A stretch of DNA of 64,000 nucleotides from NCBI RefSeq assembly GCF_024345205.1, contig NZ_BROC01000009.1:46002-110001 (forward strand). The letters run 5' to 3'. A program made the translations under genes and the position numbers. Shown here piece by piece: positions 27,121 through 36,689 of the stretch. Below the pieces are notes generated by a model. That model was given only the letters and a program-made list of their open reading frames with translations, had not been told where the DNA came from and ran no database searches. This DNA comes from Lapidilactobacillus luobeiensis (lineage in GTDB: Bacteria; Bacillota; Bacilli; Lactobacillales; Lactobacillaceae). Each line of letters starts with the position of its first letter. Position 1 is the stretch's first letter.

Positions 27121-29286
27121 TTAGATGATGCAGCTCTCGCAGTCGTTACTGCCGACTTCTTGCGCGTTATCGGTAAACGTGCGGACATAGTACAACGATT
27201 TGATTCCGCGATAAAAGGCGTAGTTCCGCAAAATACTCAGATCGCGGGTCGTTTGTTCCGGCTCATTTTTCCATTCGTAGAGACCGGCGGGAATCGTCGC
27301 CCGCAGAAACAAAGTCAAGCTCATGCCTTGATCCACGTGGACTTGCGCCGCCGCGTAAGTGTCAATCACCTTGCGCATATCAGTGTCGTAGGCCGACTTG
27401 TAGTATGGCAAAGTCTGGTTATCTAGCAGGGGCGCGGGGAAATACAGCTTGCCGTTTTTCTTCTCGGTGCGTTCTTCGATCAGGCGGGTGATCGGATGTA
27501 GACTGGCGCTGGTATCGTTGATGTAGGAAATCGAACCAGTCGGCGCCACGGCCAGACGATTTTGGTTGTAAAGGCCGTCTTGCTGGACTTTGGCCTGGAG
27601 TTCGGCCCAGTCAGCTGGTCCTGGTATGAAAATATGCTTGAACAGATCTTGGACTTTGGCCGTTTGTGGACCCCAATCCTGTTGGCGATATTGGTCAAAG
27701 TAGGAGCCATCCGCGTAGGCAGAGTCTGCGAAATCAGCGAAGGTTTCCTGGCGTTCGTGGGCCAGGTCGTTGCTGGCGACTAGGGTCCAATAATTGAGCA
27801 ACATAAAATAAGTGCTGGTGAATTCTAGGGCTTCTGGTGAGCCATATTCAATGTGATTTTTGGCTAGGAAGGTGTGCAGGCCCATGGCGCCAAGACCGAT
27901 GGCGTGGCTGCGCTGGTTGCCGTACGCGATTGTCGGGACGGCGGTGATGTTCGATGTGTCGGAAACAAAGGTCAGCGCGCGGACCATGGCGTTGACCGAG
28001 CGGCCGAAGTCAGGGCTGGCCATTAAGTTCAAAATATTCGTGGAACCGAGATTGCAACTCACATCGGTGCCCATTTTGACAAAATCTTGGGCGTCGTTCA
28101 ATTGGGCTGGGGTTTGGACTTGGAGAATCTCGGAACAAAGGTTGCTCATCACGATCCGCCCCGGGATCGGATTGCTGCGATTGGCGGTGTCGATATTGAG
28201 GATATAAGGATAGCCGGATTCTTGCTGCAATTTGCTGATCTCATTTTCCAATTCCCGGGCCTGCAAATAATATTTGCGGATCTCAGGGTTGGCGACCATG
28301 CGCTCATATTCGGCGCTGATATCCACGTAGGAGAAGGGCTGGCCGTAAACGCGTTCCACGTCATAAGGGCTGAACAGCGCCATTTTCGCGTCAGCGCGCA
28401 CCAATTCATAATATTTATCCGGAACGATCACGCCTAGGGATAGTGTTTTGACGCGGACCTTCTCGTCGGCGTTTTCTTTCTTGGCGGAAAGAAAGGCAAT
28501 GATATCCGGGTGGAAAACATTCAAGTAAACAGCACCGGCGCCTTGACGTTGGCCCAATTGGTTGCTGTAACTGAAACTATCCTCCAGTAACTTCATCACC
28601 GGCAAAACTCCGCTAGAAGCGCCTTGGATCCCTTTGATCGGCGCGCCGGCCTCACGCAAGTTGGACAGGGTGATCCCCACGCCGCCGCCGATCCGGGACA
28701 ACTGCAAGGCGCTGTTGACGCCGCGACCAATGCTGTTCATGTCGTCAGTGATCTGGATCAAGAAGCAGGACACGAACTCGCCGCGACGTTGACGCCCAGC
28801 GTTGAGGAAACTTGGCGTTGCTGGCTGATAACGCTGATGGATCATTTCGTCAGCCAATTGTTGCGCCAACGCTTCATCACCATCCGCGAAATAAAGGGCA
28901 TTAAAAAGAACCCTATCTTCGAAATTTTCTAAGTAAAAATTGCCGTCATCGGTTTTCAACGCATACTGATTGTAAAATTTATAGGCCGCCATGAACGACT
29001 TGAAGGTGAAATGTTGGTCGCGCAGGTAAGCCGCCAGCTGGTCAATAAACGCGGGCGCATACTTGGCGATAAAATCAGGCTCTAGGAAATCATGAGCCAA
29101 TAACCACTGGATCTTCTCATTGATCGTGGCAAATTTCCGCGTGTTCGGGGCCACATTTTCTGTGAGAAAAGCCTGTAAGGCCGCCTGATCCTTCCCCAAA
29201 GGAATCTGACCGTCAACGGGCCGATTCAATTCGTTATTTAATTTGAAGTACGTGATTTCATTAAGATCGAGACTTTTGAGACTCAA
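27121..29286 (-). CDS. nrdE: Class Ib ribonucleotide reductase, catalytic subunit alpha
   Basis: 721 residues. Reduces ribonucleoside diphosphates with electrons from NrdH. NELNRPVDGQIPLGKD at the N-terminus, the NLCSEI region with the active-site Cys, GAMGLHTFLAKN, PTGSISYINDTSASLHP, and the C-terminal CESC pair that exchanges with NrdH. TTG start 29286 with AAGGTGG upstream, overlapping the nrdI stop by 26 bases. Part of nrdHIE; nrdF follows beyond repeat C. Confidence 0.96.
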   Translation of the reverse strand: MSLKSLDLNEITYFKLNNELNRPVDGQIPLGKDQAALQAFLTENVAPNTRKFATINEKIQWLLAHDFLEPDFIAKYAPAFIDQLAAYLRDQHFTFKSFMAAYKFYNQYALKTDDGNFYLENFEDRVLFNALYFADGDEALAQQLADEMIHQRYQPATPSFLNAGRQRRGEFVSCFLIQITDDMNSIGRGVNSALQLSRIGGGVGITLSNLREAGAPIKGIQGASSGVLPVMKLLEDSFSYSNQLGQRQGAGAVYLNVFHPDIIAFLSAKKENADEKVRVKTLSLGVIVPDKYYELVRADAKMALFSPYDVERVYGQPFSYVDISAEYERMVANPEIRKYYLQARELENEISKLQQESGYPYILNIDTANRSNPIPGRIVMSNLCSEILQVQTPAQLNDAQDFVKMGTDVSCNLGSTNILNLMASPDFGRSVNAMVRALTFVSDTSNITAVPTIAYGNQRSHAIGLGAMGLHTFLAKNHIEYGSPEALEFTSTYFMLLNYWTLVASNDLAHERQETFADFADSAYADGSYFDQYRQQDWGPQTAKVQDLFKHIFIPGPADWAELQAKVQQDGLYNQNRLAVAPTGSISYINDTSASLHPITRLIEERTEKKNGKLYFPAPLLDNQTLPYYKSAYDTDMRKVIDTYAAAQVHVDQGMSLTLFLRATIPAGLYEWKNEPEQTTRDLSILRNYAFYRGIKSLYYVRTFTDNAQEVGSNDCESCII

Positions 29287-29644
29287 ATTGGCGCACCACC
29301 TTTTGGAATTGGGCCACGTCAGCTGCGGTCCCGTTGAATTCGAAGTCGAAAGCCACGGGCACGTCTAAGCCGCGGGCGATGTCTTTAGCGTTGTGGATAT
29401 ACAGCTCGTTGAAATTGCGGTTGCCACCGCCGGCCACGCCTTGCAGATCACGGGCGTTATTCTGGTAGCCGAGAAATTCGATCACTGGCTCCAACATCTC
29501 GTCATCATAGGTCGGCACCACTAGCAAATAGGGCGCGTTCATCGCGTGGTAGGGATCAGCATCGGTGATCTCGTAAGCGTCCAGCCCTGTTTTAGCCAGG
29601 AACCGCCGCGTCTGCCCGGTGATCGAATAGAAAGCCAGCGCCAT
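29261..29644 (-). CDS. nrdI: NrdI flavodoxin-like protein
   Basis: 127 residues. Reduced flavoprotein that supplies oxidant to assemble the manganese-tyrosyl radical in NrdF. The SITGQTRRF phosphate loop near residue 8 and GGGNRNFNELY near residue 72 are characteristic. ATG 29644 directly follows the nrdH stop, and the gene overlaps nrdE, so all three are coupled. Confidence 0.94.
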   Translation of the reverse strand: MALAFYSITGQTRRFLAKTGLDAYEITDADPYHAMNAPYLLVVPTYDDEMLEPVIEFLGYQNNARDLQGVAGGGNRNFNELYIHNAKDIARGLDVPVAFDFEFNGTAADVAQFQKVVRQFESQKSRS

Positions 29645-29884
29645 CTAACCGACCAACTTCTGTAAAGCTTCCGGACGAAAACCAACGATCGGCGCGTCTT
29701 GATCCTGACGGAAAACCAACGGCACACTGGCAAAGCCCTTTTCCCGCAAATAAGCAGCCGAAGCCGGATTCTCGCTGATATTTATCTCCTGAAAGTCGAC
29801 TTGATGCTCGCTTAAATAACGCTTGGTCATTTTGCACTGCATACAGCCATCACGGGTATATAAGATGATTTTTTGCTTGTTCAT
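29645..29884 (-). CDS. nrdH: NrdH glutaredoxin-like electron donor
   Basis: 79 residues, thioredoxin fold. Active site CMQC at residues 14-17 (usual CVQC/CMQC), and the C-terminal SVPLVFRQD..IVGFRPEAL pattern for binding thioredoxin reductase. GGGAGG precedes ATG 29884. First gene of the nrdHIE operon. Confidence 0.94.
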   Translation of the reverse strand: MNKQKIILYTRDGCMQCKMTKRYLSEHQVDFQEINISENPASAAYLREKGFASVPLVFRQDQDAPIVGFRPEALQKLVG

Positions 29885-29992
29885 AGGTAAAACCTCCCAA
29901 TAATTTTGCAACGCAGTGGCCGCGACACGATTTTTCGCCGAGCGGACTAATTGTCGAGAGTGGTCAAAACTGCGTAAGTTGATGATTTTGAT

Positions 29993-30061
29993 TATACCGA
30001 CGCCAGCAAGAATACACAACATATTGTGCTCGAACAAATTTTCGTATACAAATTATTGTGT
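29993..30061 (-). promoter_or_regulatory. nrd promoter with tandem NrdR boxes
   Basis: Minus-strand promoter: -35 TTGTGT, 17 bp, -10 TATAAT (29993-29998). Two NrdR-box-like palindromes: ACACAACATATTGTGC (30014-30029), overlapping the -35, and ATACAAATTATTGTGT (30046-30061). Their starts are 32 bp apart, three helical turns, the spacing known for NrdR pairs. The dATP/ATP-sensing repressor NrdR should therefore control nrdHIE. Confidence 0.8.
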
Positions 30062-30244
30062 AAAGCCACGATTGTCGCTAACAGTCCCACTTTTCACCGC
30101 GCGGACCAGCGCAACAAAAAAAGTCTCGAACCCGCTGGATTCAAGACTTACCTGATACAAGTTAAAATCGTGTTACATTTTTTGCGGGAATTTATGCCTC
30201 GGCATTGCATATTATTAGATAGGTTGGTGTGATTTGGTTTTGAA

Positions 30245-30560
30245 CTTGCACTTGATTGCAGGTGTAGGTGGGTGTTGCGCGTGAGCGCAACCGGCTGGGA
30301 CTGCTGTTGCGGACTGGAACGTGGTGGGCGTCGTTTTGAGACAAGCCGCAAAAACCGCGGCTTGTCTCAAAATCGAGCCTTGTCCTAAGCGGCAAAGCCA
30401 CCAAGGACAATTTCACCACTGAGCCGCGCAGTCCCAGCCGGTTGCTGAACAGAATTGAGCCTATCTGCAATCAGAGTTGGGTATCTGACGAAGTTTTTTT
30501 GCAAGCGAGAAATCAAACAGCTCCTTCTTTTGGGGTGGTCCGGCAATGTCAACTGAGTTT
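30245..30560 (+). repeat. Interspersed repeat, copy D1 (left part)
   Basis: Left arm and start of the middle, almost identical to copy A (GCGCGTGAGCGC, CCGGCTGGGACTGC). It breaks off after the GGTGGTCCGGCAATG box and is followed directly by a second copy. Confidence 0.85.
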
Positions 30561-30584
30561 GTTCTTGAACCTGTGCTGATTGAG

Positions 30585-31196
30585 GACTTGTTGGTGACGC
30601 AACCGACCTAAGACGTTTGTCGTGGCTGGAAACGTGCCCACCGACCCAGCCGGTTGCTGAACAGAATTGAGCCGATCTGCAATCGAAGTGAAGGATTTGA
30701 CGAAGTGCTTTTGCAAGCTAGAGGTCAAACCATTGCCCACTTTTGATGGTACGGCAAGGCCAACGGATTCGGATTAGAAGGTCGGGACATTTTGCGTAGG
30801 TTGAACATCTCTACTTGTTTCCTGAACGATTTATGAGTAAAAACCGACCGATCGAATTGATTTATCAAGAACTTGCCCCAGTTCATCAGACAGACTGTGC
30901 TGGTGTCACCAATCTAAAGCTGGTAACCACTAGCCACAGTCGTCGATTGCGTGGCTCCCCATCAATTGGCAATAGTTTGCCGGATGGCGTGAGTGCTCAA
31001 ACGGCTGTTATAACGTTGAGCGGCTGGAGCGGAGAAATTCGGGGTGAGATCGCCGTGAAATTGTCCTTGGCGGCTCTGCCGCTTAGGACAAGGCCTGATT
31101 TTGAGACAAGCCGCGTACTTTGCGGATTGGCTCAAAACAGCGCCCACAGCGAGCTCACCCCGAATTTCGCAGCGCAAGCTGCGGCCAATCTACTTT
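30585..31196 (+). repeat. Interspersed repeat, copy D2
   Basis: Second copy in tandem with D1. The left arm has lost its inner hairpins (GTGGCTGGAAACGTGCCCACCG joins both sides directly); the middle and right arm are complete. Confidence 0.85.
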
Positions 31197-31213
31197 TATC
31201 TGGAAATCTGCAC

Positions 31214-32425
31214 CTAATTGGTTGCAACCGATTGGGTCTCGCACTGTGGCTTTTGCACGCGAAAGGCGTCGCAGAGGACCTTGATCCCCGCGTCGATCTG
31301 AGCGTGCGAGGCGCCAGCGTAACTGAGCCGCGCGCCGTTGTTGACATTTTTGCTGGCGTAGAGATTGGTCGAAGGCACGTAGAGAATGTGATCTTGCGGC
31401 CCGATTTCTGTCCGCAACAACTGATTGAGATCGACATTTTCCGGGCCAGTGACCCAGAGGAAGAAACCACCATTGGGTTGCGAAGTTTGCCAACCAGCAG
31501 GTAGATTGGCTTCAAGCGCGTTCAGCATCCAGTCGCGCCGTTGTTGGTAATCGGCTTGGACTTGTTGCAAATGGGCGCTGAAGTCATTATTGACCAAGTA
31601 ATCGGCGACGATCTGTTGGATCAGCGCTGGTGATTCCAAGTCAGCGCCATCTTTCAAAAGCCGGATCTGGGTGTAGATGGGATCATCGGCGACGAGCCAG
31701 CCTAAGCGTAGGCCAGGCGCCAGGATTTTCGAGAAACTGCCCAGACTGATGACGTGACCACTGTGATCCAACGACCGTAGCGAAGGGAGATCAGCGCCGG
31801 AGTAGCGCAGATGTTTGTAGGGATCGTCTTCCAAAATATAGAAATCGTAATTTTGCGCCAATTGGACCAGCCGTTGGCGTTTGGTCAAGGACATGACGAA
31901 GCCGGTGGGATTCTGGAAATTAGGAACGGTGTAGAGAAATTTGATCGTGGTTTGCTTCAAAGCTCGCTCTAATAAGTCCAAGTCCAAACCGTCGGGAGAC
32001 ATGGGCAATTCCAAGTAGGTAGGCTCGTAAGCAGCGAAAGCAGCTAGGGCGCCAACATAGGTGGGAGCTTCAACGGCAATACGGTCGTGGGGATTCAGGA
32101 ATAATTTCGCGACCAAGTCCAAGCCTTGTTGCGCGCCTTGGGTCAGCAGGATGTGGTGCGGATCCTCGGCGGCGCCTTCTTGAGCCAAGGCGGTGGCAAT
32201 CAATTTGCGCAGTGGGTAATAGCCTTTGGCGTTGTGGTATTGTAATGGATTCTCTGTACCGTCTAACAGCACACGTTGGCTGCTGAGCGCTAATTCTTTT
32301 TTAGGAAAAAGTTTGGGATCGGGCAATCCCCCGGCAAAAGAAATCAGTTTAGCGTCAAAGTCAGGAATGAGGTCTTCGACACCTGTGTTGCTGGTCAATG
32401 CGGTCCGAGTTGCGAATGATTTCAT
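31214..32425 (-). CDS. PLP-dependent aminotransferase, class I/II (LysN/MocR-like fold)
   Basis: 403 residues. Fold type I aminotransferase resembling 2-aminoadipate/aromatic aminotransferases. SFAGGLPDPKLFP near residue 30, QGAQQGLDLVAKLF, VEAPTYVGAL, VPNFQNPTG near residue 173, YEDDPY-type DDPYKHLRY, and the PLP-binding lysine in SLGSFSKILAPGLRLGW. GGGAGG before ATG 32425. It diverges from a LysR regulator, which probably controls it. The amino acid substrate cannot be read from sequence. Confidence 0.9.
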   Translation of the reverse strand: MKSFATRTALTSNTGVEDLIPDFDAKLISFAGGLPDPKLFPKKELALSSQRVLLDGTENPLQYHNAKGYYPLRKLIATALAQEGAAEDPHHILLTQGAQQGLDLVAKLFLNPHDRIAVEAPTYVGALAAFAAYEPTYLELPMSPDGLDLDLLERALKQTTIKFLYTVPNFQNPTGFVMSLTKRQRLVQLAQNYDFYILEDDPYKHLRYSGADLPSLRSLDHSGHVISLGSFSKILAPGLRLGWLVADDPIYTQIRLLKDGADLESPALIQQIVADYLVNNDFSAHLQQVQADYQQRRDWMLNALEANLPAGWQTSQPNGGFFLWVTGPENVDLNQLLRTEIGPQDHILYVPSTNLYASKNVNNGARLSYAGASHAQIDAGIKVLCDAFRVQKPQCETQSVATN

Positions 32426-32543
32426 TTTGATGACCTCCCTTAATTTTGGTTCAACAGTATGGTAAACTATTTTTAGACAATAGTAAATTTCAACTACTTG
32501 AATCTATGATGAATGTTTTTCACTCTAAAAGGAGCAAAAAGTG

Positions 32544-33452
32544 ATGGCAATTTTTCAATACGAAGTCTTCGCTAAAGTTGTGGCTTGTCAAACCTTCAAT
32601 CAAGCGGCGCAAGCCCTGCATGTGACGCCCAGCGCCATCAGCCATTCGATCAATCAATTCGAGACCGAGCTAGGCTTTCCTTTGTTTATTCGCCGCCGGA
32701 CGGGGGTTGAGTTGACCAGCGACGGCCGAGCGATTTATCCGTTGGTCCAAGCGATCCTGAATATGGAGGCGCAATTGCAGCAGGTGGCGGCCAATATCCA
32801 GGGCTTGAATGCCGGTTCGATCCGGATCGGTGCTTTCAGCAGTGTTTGCATCAACTGGCTGCCGCCGGTGATCCAAGCTTTTCGCCAGCAGTTTCCCAGC
32901 ATTGAGATCAGCATTATTCAAGGCACCTTCACCCAAATCGAGCAGATGGTGCGCCAAGGCCGCGTTGATCTGGGCTTTTCCACGTTGCCAGTGGATGACG
33001 ACCTGATCGTTGAGCCGCTGTTGGCCGATCCGATCCGCTGCGTCACGCCTACCAGTTTCGTTCCCGCCAATCGGGAAAGCGTCACCTTGAACGATATTGG
33101 CAGCAGCCATTTTATTTTGCAACAGATCGATTACGACGGCGATACGAAAAAAGCCCTAGATCGTTACGACGTGACCACCAGCTCGATTTCCTATTCGATC
33201 GATGACCAATCGATCCTCTCATTAGTCGAAAGCGACCTCGGTTTGGGGATCCTGCCTGAGTTGGCGTTGCAAAAATTGACCGGCCGCGTCCACATCTATC
33301 CCTTTGACCAGCCGTTCCACCGCACGATCTGTTTGATCAGCAATAAGGTCCAAGCAAAAACGCCTTCGACTAGACTGATGATCGAAACGATCCGCCATCA
33401 CTTAGCGGAAGTGTATGGTCCACGCTATCTGGGCAACGCACCACGAGCTTAG
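32544..33452 (+). CDS. LysR-family transcriptional regulator
   Basis: 302 residues. N-terminal winged helix (FQYEVFAKVVACQTFNQAAQALHVTPSAISHSINQFE split by the turn TPSA) and a periplasmic-binding-type effector domain (GSIRIGAFSSV.., FTQIEQMVRQGRVDLGF). Divergent from the aminotransferase with 118 bases between, the usual geometry for a LysR regulator and its target. GGAG nine bases before ATG 32544; GTG 32541 is an alternative. The effector is unknown. Confidence 0.9.
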   Translation: MAIFQYEVFAKVVACQTFNQAAQALHVTPSAISHSINQFETELGFPLFIRRRTGVELTSDGRAIYPLVQAILNMEAQLQQVAANIQGLNAGSIRIGAFSSVCINWLPPVIQAFRQQFPSIEISIIQGTFTQIEQMVRQGRVDLGFSTLPVDDDLIVEPLLADPIRCVTPTSFVPANRESVTLNDIGSSHFILQQIDYDGDTKKALDRYDVTTSSISYSIDDQSILSLVESDLGLGILPELALQKLTGRVHIYPFDQPFHRTICLISNKVQAKTPSTRLMIETIRHHLAEVYGPRYLGNAPRA

Positions 33453-33489
33453 GGTGGGCAATTGAGTTGGACTGGGCTCCTATTCTTTA

Positions 33490-34312
33490 TTTTCGCTTGA
33501 TGGCAGGGTGTGCTGGGTGGTGCGCGTAGCGCAACCGGCTGGGACTGCTGTTGCGGACTGGAACGTGGTGGGCGTCGTTTGAAGCCAATCCGCAAAAAGT
33601 GCGGCTTGTCTTCAAATCGAGCCTTGTCCTAAGCGGCAAAGCCTCCAAGGACAATTTCACCACTGAGCCGCGCAGTCCCAGCCGGTTGCTGAACAGAATT
33701 GAGCTTATCTGCAATCGAGGTGAAGGATTTGACGAAGTGCTTTTGCGAGCTAGAGGTCAAACTATCCCCACTTTTTTGATGGTACGGCAATGCCAACGAA
33801 TTCGGATTAGTTGGTCGGTACAGTTTGCGTAGGCGGGAAATCCTTACCAGTTTCTTCAACAATCCTTGGCAGGATACCGACCGAATTAGCCAATTCATCA
33901 AGATCATATCCTAGTTCATCAAGCAAACTGTACTGGTACCACCAATTTAAAACTGGTAACCACTAACCACGGCCGTCAATTGCGTGGATCCCCATCAATT
34001 AGTGATAGCTTGACGGATGGCGTGAGTGCTCAAACGGCTGTTATAACGTTGAGCGGCTGGAGCGGAGAAATTCGGGGTGAGATCGCCGTGAAAGGGTTGA
34101 GAGTGTGAGCCGACCTGGGTAGCTTCTGAGCATTAGCCTAGCAACTATTTTGGAGGCTGGGCTTTGCCTCCGGAATAGTTGCGTAGCTAAGCGGAGGAAG
34201 CTAGGTCGGCGAACACGTTTTGGTGGCTTTGCCACTTAGACCAAAGCTCAAAGTGACGCCCACAGCGAGCTCACCCTGAATTTCGCAGCGCAAGCTACGG
34301 CAATCTACTTTT
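33490..34312 (+). repeat. Interspersed repeat, copy E (interrupted by a P2-like palindrome)
   Basis: Left arm and middle as in copy A. The right arm is broken after GATCGCCGTGAAA by a P2-type palindrome (34094-34219) and resumes at GGTGGCTTTGCCAC, with part of the arm lost. Confidence 0.85.
34094..34219 (-). repeat. P2-type palindrome inserted in repeat E
   Basis: A diverged, reversed P2: AGCATTAGCCTAGCAACTATT matches the P2 core in reverse complement up to mutation, closed by GCCGACCT / AGGTCGGC. It interrupts the right arm at the same place where the MITE enters copy H. Confidence 0.7.
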
Positions 34313-34441
34313 CCCAGTTTTTCTAGCCAGCGCGGAAAGTTCGCGTTTCCAGAAAATTTCGCAGGAATGACCTTTGTTTCCGTGCAGGGGTTGGCAGAAT
34401 AAGTTATAATTTTAAGTAGATGCTTTTGGGAGGTATTGAAA

Positions 34442-35065
34442 ATGAATTTTGGCTGGAATTTGATTGGTATCGGTGCTTGGCTATTGTTGATGGTCTATCT
34501 TGTGATCATTATCCAGAACATTCGTCATCGGCATATTCGGATGATCGTGATGAACAAGAAAACATTCAGTTGGAAAGTCCTCAGTAAGGACCTGCTTTTG
34601 GTGGTGGTCTTTCTCGCGGGTTTTGTTTTCATGACGTATCAAACGCTGTTTAGTCGGGTCGAAGTGACAGCGCAAGATCGCGTGGAGGTCAAGTATACGA
34701 CTGAGCCATTGGTACTGCAGACTAGTGGTGACACGGGGTACATGGTGACGGTGGCGCGTGGTGAGGGTCGCGAAGCAATCCAGACTTACACGTATTGGAC
34801 AGAAGGTCATCGTAATCAGGTTAAGAGTATCCATGCTAGTATCGCCACAGGCAGTAAGCCGATCCCGATTGGTGCGAAGGTCTATCATTTTCCTAACAAG
34901 ATGATCAAGAAGGCGGATAAGCAATATAATCAGGCGTTCGCGGCGCGGGTCGAAGCGACTTATAAGCCAGGATTCTGGAATGGCCTAGGCATGAAAGTGG
35001 GTCATAATGCTTTGGAATATACGATGATCCGGGTTCCTTCCAGCACTTTTGTTAGTGAAGACTAG
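34442..35065 (+). CDS. Hypothetical membrane protein, LVIS_2131-like
   Basis: 207 residues with two membrane helices (residues ~6-25 and ~50-70) and an extracellular C-terminal domain (VEVTAQDRVEVKYT...). It resembles a lactobacillus-specific family of unknown function (LVIS_2131 type); this recall is not verified. GGGAGG eight bases before ATG 34442; -10 TATAAT near 34404. The next gene, brnQ, starts about 90 bases later, with a CGGGCAA sequence in the gap. Confidence 0.65.
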   Translation: MNFGWNLIGIGAWLLLMVYLVIIIQNIRHRHIRMIVMNKKTFSWKVLSKDLLLVVVFLAGFVFMTYQTLFSRVEVTAQDRVEVKYTTEPLVLQTSGDTGYMVTVARGEGREAIQTYTYWTEGHRNQVKSIHASIATGSKPIPIGAKVYHFPNKMIKKADKQYNQAFAARVEATYKPGFWNGLGMKVGHNALEYTMIRVPSSTFVSED

Positions 35066-35156
35066 TTTCGGGCAAAAAGTAGTCCAGTATTTTGTATGAC
35101 CAACGATTTGGGGCTGTCATCATTGAGTTTAGTTGAGAAAGTTTTGGGGTAGTCAT

Positions 35157-36521
35157 TTGGTAAAAGAGAAATTGAGTGTTCGTGATTTGGTTTTCACGGG
35201 TTCACTATTATTTGGGCTTTTCTTTGGTTCGGGAAATTTGATTTTTCCAGTGTCTTTAGGGCAACATGCGGGTCAAAATTTTTGGCCAGCTTTATTGGGT
35301 ATGCTAGTTAGCGCGGTGGGATTACCATTATTGGGGGTTTGCGCAGTCGGAGTGACCCAAAGTAACGGCCTATTGGCGATCGCCAGTAAGGTCGGTCGTC
35401 ATTTCGGTCGCATCTTTACGGTGTTGCTATATTTAATGATCGGTCCCTTGTTTATTTTGCCGCGGTTGGCCGATACGGCTTTTGTGATCAGCTTTGGTCC
35501 TTATACGACTGATCAGACGCAAACTTGGTTTTTGCTGGGGTTTTCGTTAGTCTTTCTAGGTGTGGCTTATTGGTTGTCGCGTAAACCGGCCAAGCTATTG
35601 ATTTATGTCGGCAAGGTTTTGAATCCGTTGTTTCTACTGATTTTAGCCGGTTTGTTATTGGTTACATTTATTCAGCCACTGGGTGCTTTGGATCAACGAG
35701 CGTTGGGTGGGTACGCCAATCATCCTCTGAGCGCTGGCTTTAGTGTTGGCTATAATACGATGGATCTGTTGGCGGCGTTGGCTTTTGGGATCGTGATCGT
35801 CAATGCGGTGCGACAACGTGGTGTGACCACGCCTAAAATGATCGCGAAGGAAACGATTCGGGCCGGTTTGATCAGTACGGTCTTGATGAGTGTGATCTAT
35901 GGTTGCTTGGCTTATTTAGGCGCCACCAGTGTTCAGGATTTTGGCGTTCAAACCAATGGCGCGGTCGTCTTGGCGATTGTCGCGGATCATTATTTTGGTA
36001 GTCTAGGTCAGCTGGTTTTAGGCGCCTTAGTCATCCTAGCTTGTTTGAAAACCGCAGTGGGCTTGATCACCTCGTTTGGCGAAACTTTTGAACAACTTTA
36101 CCCACAAGTCGCTTATCAAAAGTGGATCTTACTGGTCAGTGGCATTGCAATCTTGATCGCCAATGTTGGCCTTGACCAATTGATCACCTACTCCGATACA
36201 TTTTTGCTGTTCATGTATCCTTTGGCGATCGCTTTAGTGCTCAGCGCGTTGGCCACCGTTTTCGTGAAGCCACCACACCGCTGGGCCTATCGTGGACCAA
36301 TGTTTTTGGTGATCGTGCCTGCGATTTTGGCAGCGGTGGCCAGCCTACCAGGAGACTTACTTGACGATTCGAAGATCTTAAGTCAATTAGTTTGGTGGAA
36401 TGCCGCCTTGCCATTGTCCGACTATGGTGTTGGTTGGCTATTCCCCGCGATCTTAGGCTTATTGATCGGCCTTTTGTTAGATAATTTTTGGGATCCCCGT
36501 GATTCTCTAAGCGACCAGTGA
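35157..36521 (+). CDS. brnQ: Branched-chain amino acid transporter (LIVCS family)
   Basis: 454-residue, twelve-helix sodium- or proton-coupled importer for Leu, Ile and Val. LLFGLFFGSGNLIFPVSLGQ at the N-terminus is the family hallmark. TTG 35157 with GGGG seven bases upstream is preferred; TTG 35133 would add eight residues but lacks a ribosome site. The transcript may end in or run into the small RNA locus that begins ~170 bases downstream. The leader carries CGGGCAA (35069-35075), complementary to the loops of that RNA. Confidence 0.92.
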   Translation: MVKEKLSVRDLVFTGSLLFGLFFGSGNLIFPVSLGQHAGQNFWPALLGMLVSAVGLPLLGVCAVGVTQSNGLLAIASKVGRHFGRIFTVLLYLMIGPLFILPRLADTAFVISFGPYTTDQTQTWFLLGFSLVFLGVAYWLSRKPAKLLIYVGKVLNPLFLLILAGLLLVTFIQPLGALDQRALGGYANHPLSAGFSVGYNTMDLLAALAFGIVIVNAVRQRGVTTPKMIAKETIRAGLISTVLMSVIYGCLAYLGATSVQDFGVQTNGAVVLAIVADHYFGSLGQLVLGALVILACLKTAVGLITSFGETFEQLYPQVAYQKWILLVSGIAILIANVGLDQLITYSDTFLLFMYPLAIALVLSALATVFVKPPHRWAYRGPMFLVIVPAILAAVASLPGDLLDDSKILSQLVWWNAALPLSDYGVGWLFPAILGLLIGLLLDNFWDPRDSLSDQ

Positions 36522-36689
36522 TGAGGCGATAACCACACCAAACGTGTATGGCTGCTTGAGAAAAAAAGCGCGGAGATTCATTGATCGTCTGATGGTTAGT
36601 CACGGTCATAATTTCTTCAAATTTTATTCGCGCAAGTAGCACAATTTGAGCAAATGCTTTTCAAACATTCAGGTTATAGTTATTAACAT

